A stretch of DNA of 64,000 nt. Origin: Siphonodentalium dalli. Lineage: Eukaryota > Mollusca > Scaphopoda > Gadilida > Siphonodentaliidae. The position numbers and the translations under genes were made by a program. Below are positions 44,743-56,869 of the stretch, piece after piece; within the stretch, counting starts at the first letter, position 1; each line of letters opens with the position of its first letter. Where the stretch lies: the NCBI GenBank assembly GCA_032622095.1, contig CP136063.1, positions 211,278,355 through 211,342,354 of the forward strand, given 5' to 3'. Below the pieces are notes generated by a model. The model ran no database searches, was not told the origin of the DNA, and worked only from the letters and a program-made list of their open reading frames with translations.

Positions 44743-45306
44743 AGTACGAAAGGAATAATGTGATTCTGGGAATAGTGTGTAATAAATGAATATCATTTCC
44801 CATGCCGGATTCTCTGAATATATTCTCACACTCAGTCAAAATATATGCACTGGAATAGAAATATCTTCGTTTGTTAATATAAGCAGACAACAAGCAAAGA
44901 AACACCCAATGAGTCCCAGTCATTCATTTGTAAAAATGTTCAGATAATAATTTCAACATTTTGTGAAGTCACCGCTAGCCTGAGTGAATGAGAATCAAGT
45001 AACTATCCATCATAGAGTATCCACTGTGGGTCAATGTCATATCCATTCATAAAACAAGGGCACATTTACAATCAAACAATGGTAGGTTTTCCCATTCTCC
45101 CCCAATGCAATTCTGCTGCTAACTGGACAACTGATAACTCAATTAGGACATCCATATGGACATGATATGGATAAAGGATCAACAAAAGACACCATATCAC
45201 ATCTCATGGTCTGGGACCTAACAAGCAATGAATACGATTGCGCCCCTTAAAGGATAGAATTTTGAATATAAATATTTCTAAAAGTGAAACTGATCGGCCT
45301 GTTTCT

Positions 45307-45707
45307 TTAACCCTTTACCCAACAGAAGGGCCCTGTGCCAATGCATTCTCTTATATATGCGAGTCGACCATAGGTCGCCTCGCATATATAAGAGAATGCA
45401 TTGGCTTAACACATTAAAAATTATAAAATTGTTAAAGAATGTAAGAAAAAATGGTAAAAAGTGTTAAAAAAACGATTTTTTTTAGGCCAATACATTCTCT
45501 TATATATGCGAGGCGACCTATGGTCGACTCGCATATATAAGAGAATGCATTGGCACAGGGCATAACTGTAACTATCACAATGTGGTCAAGGAGCCGGTTC
45601 CAATGATATCCATATTTGTATGGTTCTATTGAGACAGACCGAAGATATTTTAGGCTGTTAAAGCTTTATTTGGCCGGTTTTGGCCGGTTTGTTGGGTAAA
45701 GGGTTAA
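45307..45707. mobile_element. piggyBac-like MITE with perfect TIRs and two hairpins
   Basis: TTAA|CCCTTTACCCAACA … TGTTGGGTAAAGGG|TTAA: 14-bp perfect terminal inverted repeats with intact TTAA flanks. Inside, two hairpins with the theme ccaatgcattctcttatata/tatataagagaatgcattgg and apices 'gcgagtcgaccataggtcgcctcgc'. The linker 'aaaattataaaattgttaaa' identifies the subfamily that also underlies 24670–24995. Confidence 0.9.
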
Positions 45708-46263
45708 AACATGCATTCGTAATCATAAGATATGAAATTGAAGAATGCTGTTTTAAATCTATAATGCAACTGTTCGGCATCAGCTGCTAATTATTTGGTT
45801 TATTTGAACAGATAGTTGGAACTCTATTCAATTTATTTCAACCATTAGATTTTAACAAAGAACAGCATAAATTTATGTTAAAAATTTGAAAATTGATACC
45901 GCTAGCATGAACATTTGGGAATATCAAATTCAAGACAATTAGTCACTTCGGTATCCCCTGGGCGTGGAATAAACAACCAGGATCGGTAATCAACGAAAAA
46001 TGATATCATCATCCACAGAAAGCAACTAATATTACAAATTATGAAAATCCAGCTTCACAAATTTGGACCTCAAGGGACTTTTCATAAAAATGATTCAATG
46101 AAGATACCAGATAATCATGTTCTTTATTCCGAATTATGTCTATTTAGACCACAGGAATCTAGAAGACTCACACGTACCACTCCCATATATAAAGAATAGG
46201 GATGAATATGCATCTTTTAGCATTTCTTTACCAAATGGATTCTCCCATTCAGATATAATAGTG

Positions 46264-46450
46264 TACAGTAATGCTCTAAGTAATCGACCCCTTAACCACA
46301 GCAGAATTACATGTATGGGTAACTTTTTAGGATTTAGTCTGATGAGAGCTTTCCGATGAATGGCAACAAGCCATATTTAAAACTAAATCCTATAAAGTTA
46401 CCCATAATTCTGCTGTGGTTAAGGAGTCGATTATTTAGAGCATTACTGTA
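46264..46450. mobile_element. pogo-like palindromic MITE, left arm shortened
   Basis: tacagtaatgctctaagtaa … ttatttagagcattactgta. The left arm skips from 'ggatttagtc' to the apex 'tgatgagagctttccg', losing about 40 bases; it also has a short 'acatgt' insertion after 'cagaatt'. Confidence 0.85.
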
Positions 46451-46716
46451 TATTGGAACGGTCTATTATTCTCCTATTCATTATAAAGTACATTGAAACA
46501 GTTTATAGAAATTCTTAATTTTAGGATCATATATGCAGACAATCTGCAAGATATCGTGGAGTATACATGCCTTTAGTTCCATTAGCGTAAAGGCTTTCTG
46601 TACAAATCCATGCATATTGTGCAACCAATATGATAACAATTTGATTAAGATACAGAAAAAGATTGCATCTTATATCGAAGTAGCTTCTTATTTTCTCAAG
46701 GCATTCACATCAGATA

Positions 46717-46720
<4 letters not shown>

Positions 46721-46753
<33 letters not shown>
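46721..46753 (+). repeat. (CT)n microsatellite
   Basis: About 16 CT units, inside the left arm of the 46548 foldback. The right arm has only 'gagagaga' at the equivalent place, so expansion followed the inversion. Confidence 0.9.
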
Positions 46754-46755
<2 letters not shown>

Positions 46756-46794
46756 CTCCCACTTAAAAGGAGCTGAACTAACTCATCTTCCACT

Positions 46795-47245
46795 CAAGCC
46801 TGGATATAGTGTGTCTGACATTTGCAGAATGAGGTCCCCAGACATGACAGGCTAGCGCATCACCAAATCCACTCTCTGGGAACCTCATTCCGTTAGGCCT
46901 CAACTGCTATTGAAGTTCCCCAGTTGAAGTTGGTGATGTTCTCCCATTAGTCACCTCGATTATGCATTTAATATTCTGCAAATATATTAGGGGATATAGA
47001 AACTTAACAGCATGGAAAAAACAGCATGGAAAAAGTAACTAAAAACAATGTTTATTTGAGACTATATATAGATACTTCCAAGAAGATGAGGCCTAAGCAG
47101 AATGGGGTCCCCATCGGCACAGAGGGTCAACTTAATGATGCCACCTAGCCCGTTGTGTGGGGTAGCATCACTAAATTCACCGTCTGCGGACCTCATTCTC
47201 ATGACACACTCTATTCAGCTCATTGAGCCTGGAAGGCAGTTCTAT
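46795..47245. mobile_element. hAT-like MITE, degenerate copy
   Basis: Begins caagcctggatatagtgtgt 'ctgacatttgcagaatgagg' and ends 'cctcattctcatgacacact' 'ctattcag…gagcctgg', with a middle segment like that of 16371–16809 ('aggggatatagaaactt', 'gatgaggcctaagcagaatg'). The left part is duplicated in inverted form at 49005–49112. Confidence 0.6.
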
Positions 47246-48289
47246 AGTGATTTTGATAACAAAAACCAAGTCTTAGGCCAAATGACTTGATTACCTCACT
47301 TAACACAGTCATAGAGTTCCAAAAAGTTTGGATGTACGTTGCCTTTGGGGAATATCTAAGAAGCTTTCCCTTAAATTTATGAATCTAGAGGAGAATTAGT
47401 GTAGAGTTATTCGATTATTTATTATAATGTGTCTTAGTTCCATTAGCGTATGAGTTTGTGCAGTGATTCTGAATTCTTGCTGCATATTTTGCATGCAAAT
47501 CCCGATGGCTGTCTGATTAGCATGCATGTGGCATTATCTTTACATTGTTTATATGGCAGCTCAGTGCAGTTAGGACCGAGATGCAATCAGAGGTTCTCGG
47601 TGGATTGCAAATGGGTGTCATTTGTATTCAGTTAATGTTTCATGTTCCACGTTTCCCATTAGAGCATGCAGCTGTGATCTCGAAGATCAAATCAATCATT
47701 CAGAAACACGACAAACAACGCTGGGACATCGCTGGGACATCGCTGCATGGCACCTATTTTTTCCTAATCATATCTTTTTTTATAAAATGGATCGTATCAT
47801 GATGCAGTAACAGGAGAATGTCCAAACTCAATACAGCGCCCTCTACGCTATCGCTGCGATATATCACTGCCACAATGAGTGTACTTTGTAGACGATTTTT
47901 ACATATCGTCGTGGAACTGTATTTACTACTATTTAGTCACCTATTATCTTGTTTTGACCACCAAATTTTTTTTTAAGTTTGCAATAATGGTAATTCTTTC
48001 GGTATTGATAAGAACAATATGAACTGAACCAGACATAGACAATTTTAATCCTAAAACATAAGAACTAAAAACCCGTAAGAATTCCTTACCAATTAATGTC
48101 ATTATGGCAGTGGTATCTCAGCGGAGCGATGGGAGATAATTCTGCCTGGAGTTTGGAGAATGTCATGTTCGGGTGCAGGATTGGTGCAACAACCGACAGA
48201 CAAGGGGGCACAACCATGTTTTGCACCTGTCTAGCCAGCCGTCCGTCAGTCCATGCGTACATCCATCCGATGTCTATTCATGTCATAAC

Positions 48290-48900
48290 TTGAACAGAAG
48301 TGCTTGGATCTCAATGGAAATGTTGGACTTTTGGTCCGTCTGATGTCTGTTCTAGTCATAACTTCAACAATTGTTGCTGGGATCTCAATGAAATTTTGAA
48401 TGGATGTTCACTATTACAGTAATGCCTTAAGTAATGGACTCCTTAACCACAGCGGAATTATGGGTAACTTTTCAGGATTTAGTCCGAAATATGGCTTGTT
48501 GCCATTCATCGGAAAGCTCTCCCCGAGAGCTTTCCAATGAATGGCAACAAGCCATATTTCCAACTAAATCCTGAAAAGTTACCCATAATTCTGATGTGGT
48601 TAATGAGTCAATTACTTAGGGCATTACTGCAGGAGGACATTCAATATAAAAGGTTCCATCGTTTTGTTCGAATTTTCCATTCTAGTTATTCATCTTTGTT
48701 TATCTGGAAATGTTGGCTTTTTGGTCTGTCCAATGTCTGTTCATGTCATAACTTGATCAGAAGTGCTCGGATCTCAATGAAGTGTTGGCTTTTTGGTCTG
48801 TCTGATGGCTGTTCAGGCCATAACTTGAATAGTAATGCTCGGATCTCAAGGAAATTTGGTATGGATGTTCACCACTATGAGGACATTTACTGGCGTGTTC
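48290..48900 (+). repeat. Degenerate repeats around 'gatctcaatgaaat'
   Basis: Units share 'ggactttttggtctgtc' or 'ttggctttttggtctgtc', 'gatgtctgttcatgtcataa', 'cttgaacagaagtgctcgga' and 'tctcaatgaaatttt'. At least four diverged units, one interrupted by the pogo-like MITE at 48415. Non-coding. Confidence 0.6.
48415..48630. mobile_element. pogo-like palindromic MITE, full length
   Basis: tacagtaatgccttaagtaa … cttagggcattactg. Both arms complete, apex 'gctctccccgagagc'. Inserted into a degenerate repeat unit between 'tggatgttcactat' and 'caggaggacattcaat'. Confidence 0.85.
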
Positions 48901-49322
48901 AACCGTTTTGTTTTGGTTTTTCGTTCTATTAATTCTTCTATTAATATCAGTCATAGGTTAAAGGTATGTCCACACTAGGTGGTATTGGAGAACTACAATA
49001 GCAGTTGAGGCCTAAGCAGAATGAGGTTCCCAGAGAGTGGATTTGGTGATGCTAGCCTGTCATGTCTGGGGACCTCAGTCTGCAAATATCAGACACACTA
49101 TTTCCAGGCTTGTGTTGAATGTTGGTTTAGCTCCTTTTAAGTGGGAGAACTCGAGAGAGATATCTAACATGATTGCCTTGGGACAATAAGAAGCTGCTTC
49201 GATACAAGATGCGATCTTTTTCTGCATGCTAATCACATTGTTATCATATTGGTTGCACAATATGCATGGATTTGTACAGAAAGCCTTTACGCTAATGGAA
49301 CTAAAGGCATGTAATCCTAGAT

Positions 49323-49985
49323 AACAGAATTATCCTTGTAACACAAGAGGCATAACTTTCGAGTAAACCACATCCTGGATAATACTGAAGGAGAATAACT
49401 CATTTCCAGTTAATAGCATTGTACTCCAGTAGAGATTATTCAGTAAGATAATTTGACGTGGATATAATGTGGATTCTGGGTGCCAGAGTAGGGGGAGAGG
49501 GGTGCCACTGCCCTACTTAATACCCTACCCGGCCGACACTAAGGAGGTCACATTTTCTTTCATCTTCGAATGGCAAAAAATGCCTCATATATCTGTTATA
49601 TTGTCCTAAGGGGAAAATTTATTCACTCCAGTAGATTAATAGAGAACTGGTCCTGGATAGTTCTCTAAAATGCTGTATAATTGACCAAAATTTAGCCATT
49701 TTAATATGCCTATACCTCTGACTGAAAAAGTGCTATTCTGGAGGTTTTGCCCCCCCCCCCTTGATCCTGGTGGCTTCCAGCGCCCCTGGGGATTGGGAAT
49801 TCTATTTATTATGCAGTAAATACTAGTAGTTGAAAGAAGTGAGAATAATAGGTTCAGTCATGACAGTATACATAGTGACCTGGTCCCACCTCTTTGAGAA
49901 AGCATAGAAAGAGATATTAGGTTATATATATGGTGACATTTGTTGGGGTGGGGTGGAGAACTGTAATTGTGCCTCAACCTAGGGA
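49323..49985 (+). other. Unique sequence, nothing recognised
   Basis: Single-copy DNA with a C10 run at about 49749. No exon or repeat shared elsewhere in the window was found. Confidence 0.45.
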
Positions 49986-49993
49986 GCGTGGGG

Positions 49994-50144
49994 CAAGCCT
50001 TGAAATAGGGTGTCTGTCATTTGCAGAATGAGGTCCACAGAGGGTGAATTTGGTGATGCTAGCCCGCTATGCGGGGTAGCATCACTAAATTCACCCTCTG
50101 GGGACCTCATTCTGCACATGACAGACACCCTATTTCAAGGCTTG
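49994..50144. mobile_element. hAT-like palindromic MITE, 151 bp, 8-bp target duplication
   Basis: CAAGCCTTGAAATAGGGTGT at the left and its reverse complement at the right (acaccctatttcaaggcttg); the arms continue with few mismatches (gaatgaggtcc / ggacctcattc, gggtgaattt / aaattcaccc) to the apex 'gcccgctatgcggg'. Both sides carry GCGTGGGG (49986–49993 and 50145–50152). The perfect duplication and near-perfect arms mark it as young. Confidence 0.88.
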
Positions 50145-50546
50145 GCGTGGGGCAGAATATTCACTTCTATACCTCATAAGAAAACACCTGATATATCAGT
50201 ATGAACAGAACATTATGTGAGCAAAATATAAAAATGATAATTGAAAAAGAGCTTGCTTGAGTTGCAAATAAGTGAAAGGGGGAAGAGCTTCAATATAAAG
50301 CCAATGGCTTCTTTCCTAATTCCAATTTTCTTCCAATTATTGCATTTATTGTATACTAGCTGAAACAGGCTCATTTTAGGAGCCTTTATTCAGCATCGGA
50401 GGGGCCTACTGTTTGTGTAGCAAGCTATTGTCAATTAGAAATGCATCATTGACCTACAAATCAGGAGAATGCTATTTTCAGAGGATTCTTCCCCCTCCAC
50501 CTGGAAGCTCCCTTCTGACTGCCTCCTCGATCATAGATAATCTAGG

Positions 50547-50842
50547 ACAGTAATGCCCTAAATAATCGACTCCTTAACCACAGCAGAATTATGGGTAACT
50601 TTTCAGGATTTAGTCGGAAATATAGCTTGTTGCCATTCATCGGAAAGCTCTCAGTGAGAGCTTTCCGATGAATTGCAACAAGCCAAATTTCCGACTAAAT
50701 CCTGAAAAGTTACCCATAATTCTGCTGTGGTTAAATGAGAGCTTTCCGATGAATGGCAACAAGCCATACTTCTGACTAAATACTGAAAAGTTACCCATAA
50801 TTCTGCTGTGGTTAAGGAGTCGATTATTTAGGGCATTACTGT
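50547..50842. mobile_element. pogo-like palindromic MITE with an extra arm
   Basis: The normal palindrome runs from acagtaatgccctaaataat to 'ctgctgtggttaa' (about 50734), then a second right arm starts again at 'atgagagctttccgatgaat' and runs to the true end 'ttagggcattactgta'. So it has one left and two right arms. Confidence 0.85.
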
Positions 50843-50849
50843 ATATACC

Positions 50850-52925
50850 GACACAATCAATACAACAAAAAAGTCACTTGGGATCAATCAAGCTTTAGCT
50901 GCGATATGTATCCTAATTTCTGTCCGATTCATGGCCATATGAATCATTCGATTAATTATTCAGAAACATTGATTTGCTCCATCCCTTCCCTGCAGTACAT
51001 GTTAGGAGACGTATTAAAATTGAGGAAAAGCCATTGGAGTCAATGAGAATCATAATGTGCCATCAGTTGCATTATTCAGGGGCCTTTCTTCTTCGAGTTG
51101 GAGAGTCTTTTCATCATAAATTGGCGAAAATTGGTCCCAATAATTGTAATTTGATGGAGCGAGATCTTACGAATGCCACTTGATGAATCATAAAGCGGAA
51201 AGTCTTTTTGTATTGAATTGGGAAGCTGCATAGAAATCGGTGGAATGTTTCTGAGCTCAAATACACCAGGTCTGACAATATAACAAATTGTTGAAATTTA
51301 TAGCGAGTTATTTCTTTGGGGAACTGGACCAGAGGCATTGTGGATCTAACCCAATTGGGCACAATGGCAGCTATAAGATTGTAATTTTAATGTTTTATTT
51401 TTTTTTTAAACCTGAATTTTTAGTTGAATATTCACACTGTGAAATAGAAATGTTTTTTCTAATTTAAATTTTTCCACCAGAACTTTTGGATCCCCAGAAT
51501 TGAAAATTATAACTATGGTTAGAACGCTCGCAAATTTCAGTCGAAACATGTGGAGTGGTGTTTACAACTGAAAACTACAAAAACACCAAAAAAGTTCAAA
51601 CTATTTCCCAAAACTATAAATTTCCTATTTCGAAACTGAGTCACTGACTATGTGTTAAAATTTTGTCAAAGTTTCACATGGATAACAAGAGCAACAGATA
51701 AGCCTGTGATAATTCCAACAAAGGGCCATATAACATGCAAATTGGCAGGTGGAATTCAAATTCAAACTTGGCCTGTATTTTGGGCTAAACTCACATAACA
51801 GATTTCATTCCATTCAGTTCAGACTTACTAAAGTTATAATCCGGAAATGAAAATTGAGTCCAAATTCCAACAAAAAGGGCCATAAGTCAAGTGAAAATTG
51901 GCGGGTGTCACATTCAGTTCAGACAACAAAAATGAATGGACGGATGAACAGACAAACCAATAACATATGTCATAATACAACCCGTTTTTTTTAAAACAGC
52001 TAATAAAAATATTCACAAATAAATATCACTCATTTAATATGCATGCTCTTTGACATAAGACTTTGTGTTTTGGGTACTATAGAGCAGTTGTGTAAATGAT
52101 ATTGGGGAATTAAAGTCAAATTTTACCAAATCTGGCTGTTGTCACCTATTGTCACCACATCAAATAGCCCTCAAAACTATAATTATGGTTCAGTCAACTA
52201 CAAATCATAATATTAAGAGGACAAATGTTTCATATGCTAACCTCTCTTTAATTACTTGTAACCAGAACAGATTAACCTGAGCTTACCCTACAACCAGCTG
52301 TACACCACAATCAAAAGGTTAACACCAGTCATCTACTCCAAAACATAATGGGGCGTAACCCATTATACTTATTGTTGTATTGAAAATCCAATCCATTTCT
52401 GCGTTAAAAACCCAATGGGCTGTCGCACTATATGGAGATTCACAAGCCTGGACAATCCGTTGTTTAATCTCTGCAGTTGCACATGAGACTGAGAGTTTTA
52501 TTGTATACAGTCACTGGACTGTGAAAGGCATACTGTTCAAATGATGGCAACACATGCCCTGGAAATATCCACCAATCATTTATTTATAACTGTTACTATC
52601 TATCGTTAGCCATATGGTTCAGGAATTAACCCACTTCCTGATGCTATCGGTTTCCTATTATGAACAACTGAGCTGGAAATCTGATTATTATGCACTATTG
52701 GAATAACACTAGAAATGTGAGGTCAGCTAATACGGATCACATGAAGTTCTCCATTTCAACCAACATTTTTTAATGACAACCTCCAACAAGGGAAACAGAA
52801 ACCAAAAGGGCAGGGGGAGGCTGAAATTTCAGAAAATGGTACTGTCCAATTCATATTTACCCAACACAACCACCAAAAAAAGCTCTAAGACGTCCCTGGC
52901 TTCAATTATTATGATATCTTATGTT
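50850..52925 (+). other. Unique AT-rich sequence, nothing recognised
   Basis: About 2 kb without a convincing exon, RNA gene or repeat. A few short stretches ('aaagggccata') recur internally near 51720 and 51880 as a weak duplication. Confidence 0.45.
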
Positions 52926-52929
52926 CATA

Positions 52930-53138
52930 TTAGCCCTTTAGTGACAGGAGCTGCGCTGGTGCAGCATTAAAGACCCTGTGCCAGTGCATTCTCTTATATA
53001 TGTGAGTCTCCCATAGTCAAGGTAAATATTGTTAGACCAATGCATTCTATTATATATGCGAGGCTCCCTATGGGAGACTAGCATAAACAAGAGAATCACA
53101 GGGTTAATGCAAAATTTCAGGAAGCCCCACTCTTGACA
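52930..53138. mobile_element. piggyBac-like hairpin MITE
   Basis: Left ttagccctttagtgacagga 'gctgcgctggtgcagcatta'; right 'aaaatttcaggaagccccac' 'tcttgaca'. Hairpin 1 has lost its return arm; hairpin 2 is attctattatatatgcgag / gactagcataaacaagagaat. Flanks are decayed. Confidence 0.7.
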
Positions 53139-53762
53139 AACTGGTTTCAGCACCAACTGAAGGACATTAGATCTTAACTATTTAAATTTCCTAGGGCAAG
53201 TAAAATGCATTACATAAACAGGCTTGTGTAATAATAAAACTTTAAATAACGTGATGCCAAATATCCAAAATTATTCCGCCTCCAAATTCAATACCAGAAA
53301 AGGAAATGCTGCCTATTTATTGAGTCTTAAGAACTATTTCATCTCAAGTCGCAAATATCCAACTACTTAATGATTCATGTCTATATTCTGGCCCAATACT
53401 AAAAAGTTATTATGGGTTATTGCAGAAATTATTGAATAGTATAAATGGGTTTGCACACTTCATAATCAAAAGACTTACAATAGAATTGTTCTGCAATGTG
53501 CAATAGCGGTAAGCACAACTTTAAGTGGCAAATTTTCTAACGATCTGTGTTATGAATTAAGTCGTGTGGTCTAAGAGTTAACATGTTTTCCCAAGGCAAA
53601 TTCTCCCTATCAATATTCAATTTCCGGATTTAGGTTCAATGTCGAGGATAGACCAAAATAATAGATGGTGCCCGGAGGGAAGAAATGCCAACACCAGAAA
53701 GGACTCGAATGAGGCCACCAGCTCATCTATTTAATTGATGAGATTAGTCCATTTTTTTTAGA

Positions 53763-53978
53763 TACAGTAATGCTCTAAATAATCGACTCCTTAAACACAG
53801 CGGAATTATAGGTAATTTTTCAGGATTTAGTCGGAAATATGGCTTGTTGCCATTCATCGGAAAGCTCTCAGTGAGAGCTTTCCGATGAATGGCAACAAGC
53901 CATATTTCCGTTAAATCCTGAAAAATTACCCATAATTCCGCTGTGGTTAAGGAGTCGATTATTTAGAGAATTACTGTA
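53763..53978. mobile_element. pogo-like palindromic MITE, full length
   Basis: tacagtaatgctctaaataa … atttagagaattactgta. Both arms complete, apex 'gaaagctctcagtgagagctttc'. Two TA flanks kept. Confidence 0.87.
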
Positions 53979-53984
53979 TTGTCG

Positions 53985-55515
53985 AAGCTCCACATTTTAT
54001 AGTTTTATTCCAATAGAAAATATATGTTCTGATGTAGGAACATGCAACATCGCATTTAAACTGACATGTCTTGTTTGAAACTCCATAATTTGGGAGGGGT
54101 ATCTAAATTACTTTCTTCTTTTCTTACTATTAACAAAGCAAAAGGACCCCTTTTTCGTCTATGAAATGGTAATTTTTTTCTGGTGCATATAAAGTCAGTT
54201 TACATATTTATGAACCTAGTTTCAACCATGCAGGGATGTAACAAAAAACGAGAATTTCAAAGTGCCGAGGGCTTTTAAAATATAATTTCTTCCACAATAA
54301 TTTATTTATTGCCAAATGTAGTTCCCATGGTTTCTCAGATTAGAATCTTATACCTGTCCAATCTCTGAATTAGAAATTGTATAGTTTGCCCCAAACATCA
54401 TTCTTCATTTTTAATTTGAATTCTGAATATGGATTTTTTTCTTTTTTTTAATTTGAAGATGTTTTAAATCAAGGTTCCAAGCATGGTTATACGAAACCTA
54501 ACTTGCTTTTGATCTAGATTCTGGTGTAAAAAATAACATGTTTGAGCAGAAGTGCCACCTTTAACAGTTTTTTCTTGACAGATACAAATGTATATCATTT
54601 TCTACTAATTTACCTGTATTTTATATATTATAGATTATTTTATTATTCACAGTCCCTTGCTAAATTAACTCATAAGGCTCCTTCCTACCAATGGTAGTAA
54701 TTTCCTAAACCTAACATCGGAATAGGTCTAGTTTATAACTCAATTCAATCGGCAATTTCTTTCAAGTATATTTCAAGTAATAGCCAAAATAAGTTAGATA
54801 TTAAACTGGTTTGTGATGCATGAAAAATGAAAGAGATTAAATTATACTGGCATAGTACTCACCAAAATTCCAAGATAAAATCCAAATATCACATAATCCA
54901 AATTTGACTGTCAGTGCACCTCAAATCGTAATTTCTCCACTCATAGCCTCTGCAAATAGATTGAAAAAATCCCTGAGCTATTCTCGACAAAATACACACA
55001 AATCAGAGAATTCAATCTCCAGAACACGGAATCTCCCAAATCGAATGAAATAAACCAGCACGGCTAATTCCCAAATCCTGAGAAATTCTTATCACGAAGA
55101 CATCGACTAGACTCTACGACTCATGTGAGGAAATAAACCCACATCGGTCCGCGACTGTTGATTGAGTCCAATGTGGATCTCGCGATCAGGAAACTACAAT
55201 CACCCTCGGAAAAATCAATTTTATTCTCGCACGATTTCTGTGAGTGCCGCTCATTCGGCACAATGCTATCTGTACACTGTGTTTATCTCCCCAGTCAAAG
55301 CCAAGTCTATTTCATAGCGAAATCACTAGCAGCATCTTTATGTCGATCTTCATTGACTAAACTCGTCGACAATAAAAGGCCGTTTCCTAAAGGCAAAACA
55401 TGCCGCTTTCATTGGAGCAATGCCCGAGTGATAGTGAGGTGTTGTGTTCAATGAATAGGCATGAGATACCCTATGAATCGATGATAATAGAACAGTTGGT
55501 GGGTGATAGACGAGA
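53985..55515 (+). other. Unique sequence, nothing recognised
   Basis: AT-rich DNA. The 98-codon plus ORF at 55158–55454 shows no known motif. A block near 54470–54545 (tgcttttgatctagattctg 'gtgtaaaaaataac') recurs weakly near 55870–55920. Confidence 0.4.
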
Positions 55516-55523
55516 ACTACCCC

Positions 55524-55800
55524 AGGACAATTAACTGTAAATGTTAGAATTAGAGTCAGACGGGGTATCAAGGCATTCATCATAATAATAGGCAAGCATC
55601 AACACCCGATACTCGTTCATTCAGCCCAGATTGTTGGTAAATATCCCGACCGATTCACTTTAATCAAATCGCTTTTGGCAAGGATGTGAGTTATGGCTGA
55701 AGTCGCGACACTTTCTATTTCATCTATTCAACTCTTATCTGTAAAAATGTCCTCTTTCAGACAGCTATTGGGCATATTTCTAAAACATGTGTTCTGACAG
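55524..55800 (+). repeat. Direct duplication, copy 1 (copy 2 at 56581)
   Basis: aggacaattaactgtaaatg, 'ttagaattagagtcag', 'gtatcaaggcattc', 'catcaacacccgatactc', 'ggtaaatatcccgaccgatt', 'cactttaatcaaatcgc' and 'ggctgaagtcgcgacac' all recur 1057 bases downstream. About 90% identical by eye. Confidence 0.9.
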
Positions 55801-56580
55801 AACTACACTCACTTTTAATTTCATGGCATTGTACTTACTGTTGTATTCAGGTTAGCATGTAAATTTTTAAGAACTCCAATTTGCTTTTTTTTTATCTAGA
55901 TTCTAGTATAAAAATATAACGTTTGAAATGAGGAGAGCCAGTTAAAAATGAAAGTATCTTGTTTTAGGCAGTACATAATTTTTTATCCAATTATTTTATA
56001 TAACTTTGATGACTTCGAGGCCTTGGGACTGAAGTAATTATCGCATTCACTTTTTTTTTCCTTTAAAGTTGACATTTGGTATATATTATGGTTTATATAT
56101 GTGACAAAATGTTTTTTTTTAAGAGGAAGAGCACAAATCCTAATGTTAATCCTTTCTATACTAAAAACTCTTTGACGAGTAGTTCTCTTCGGAAATGTTA
56201 AAATAATAAGTTCAACAATCAACAATAGGATGTTCTTTGAACTTATTATCTGAACAGTTCCCACCAAAGAATATGAATACTTCTGCCCTTGTATTATCTT
56301 TTCGTTATACTGTCATCTGCTCATTTTTTCTGAAAACCCTCAAAATGAATAATAGACCATTCTAACATTTACTTACTTTACTGGATGGGAGAATCCACTT
56401 AGAATAGAAAGGGTTTAATGAGATGTTGGATGTTGTCATTGTAAGTACCAGTCTGGAGCCTTGAAAACATTTTTAAAAGTTTCAGATAGATAATATTTAG
56501 GGTCCGAATTTATGGTAAAATTTCAGCTAAAAAAAGTGTTGTGCATTCCATTGATTCTTTATTATGTACAATTCTACCTG

Positions 56581-56860
56581 AGGACAATTAACTGTAAATG
56601 TTAGAATTAGAGTCAGGCGAGGTATCAAGGCATTCGTCATAACAATAGACGAACATCAACACCCGATACTCATTGATTCAGCCCAGACTATTGGTAAATA
56701 TCCCGACCGATTCACTTTAATCAAATCGCCTTTGGCAAGGATGTGAGGTATGGCTGAAGTCGCGACACCTTCATTTTCGTCTATTCAACTCTTATGTGTA
56801 AAATGTCTTCTCTCAAACAGCTCTTGGGCTTATTTCTAATACCATGTCTTCTAACATAGC
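56581..56860 (+). repeat. Direct duplication, copy 2
   Basis: The same blocks as 55524–55800, in order. The intervening 780 bases are not shared. Neither copy has an open frame through it, though the CG content ('tcccgaccga', 'gtcgcgac') stands out from the AT-rich surroundings. Confidence 0.9.
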
Positions 56861-56869
56861 ATGCTTGTC

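Larger units (their letters stand above)
46548..49322. mobile_element. Foldback element, arms about 320–370 bp
   Basis: 46548–46925 and 48998–49322 are inverted copies: gcctttagttccattagcgt / acgctaatggaactaaaggc, acaaatccatgcatattgtg / cacaatatgcatggatttgt, ccacttaaaaggagct / agctccttttaagtgg, and 'gaatgaggt…agtgtgtctg' parts. The captured hAT-like MITE is therefore present in both arms. The loop holds degenerate 'gatctcaatgaaatt' repeats and a pogo-like MITE (48415–48630). The start of the motif 'ttagttccattagcgtatg' recurs at 47435. No transposase recognised. Confidence 0.75.

Noticed and set aside
48537-48932. 131-codon plus-strand ORF
   Set aside because: It starts in the right arm of a pogo-like MITE and continues through degenerate 'ggtctgtc…gatctcaatga' repeats; the repeated protein blocks mirror that.
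55158-55454. 98-codon plus-strand ORF
   Set aside because: No recognised motif, no splice or promoter context, and composition like the surrounding intron; could be chance.
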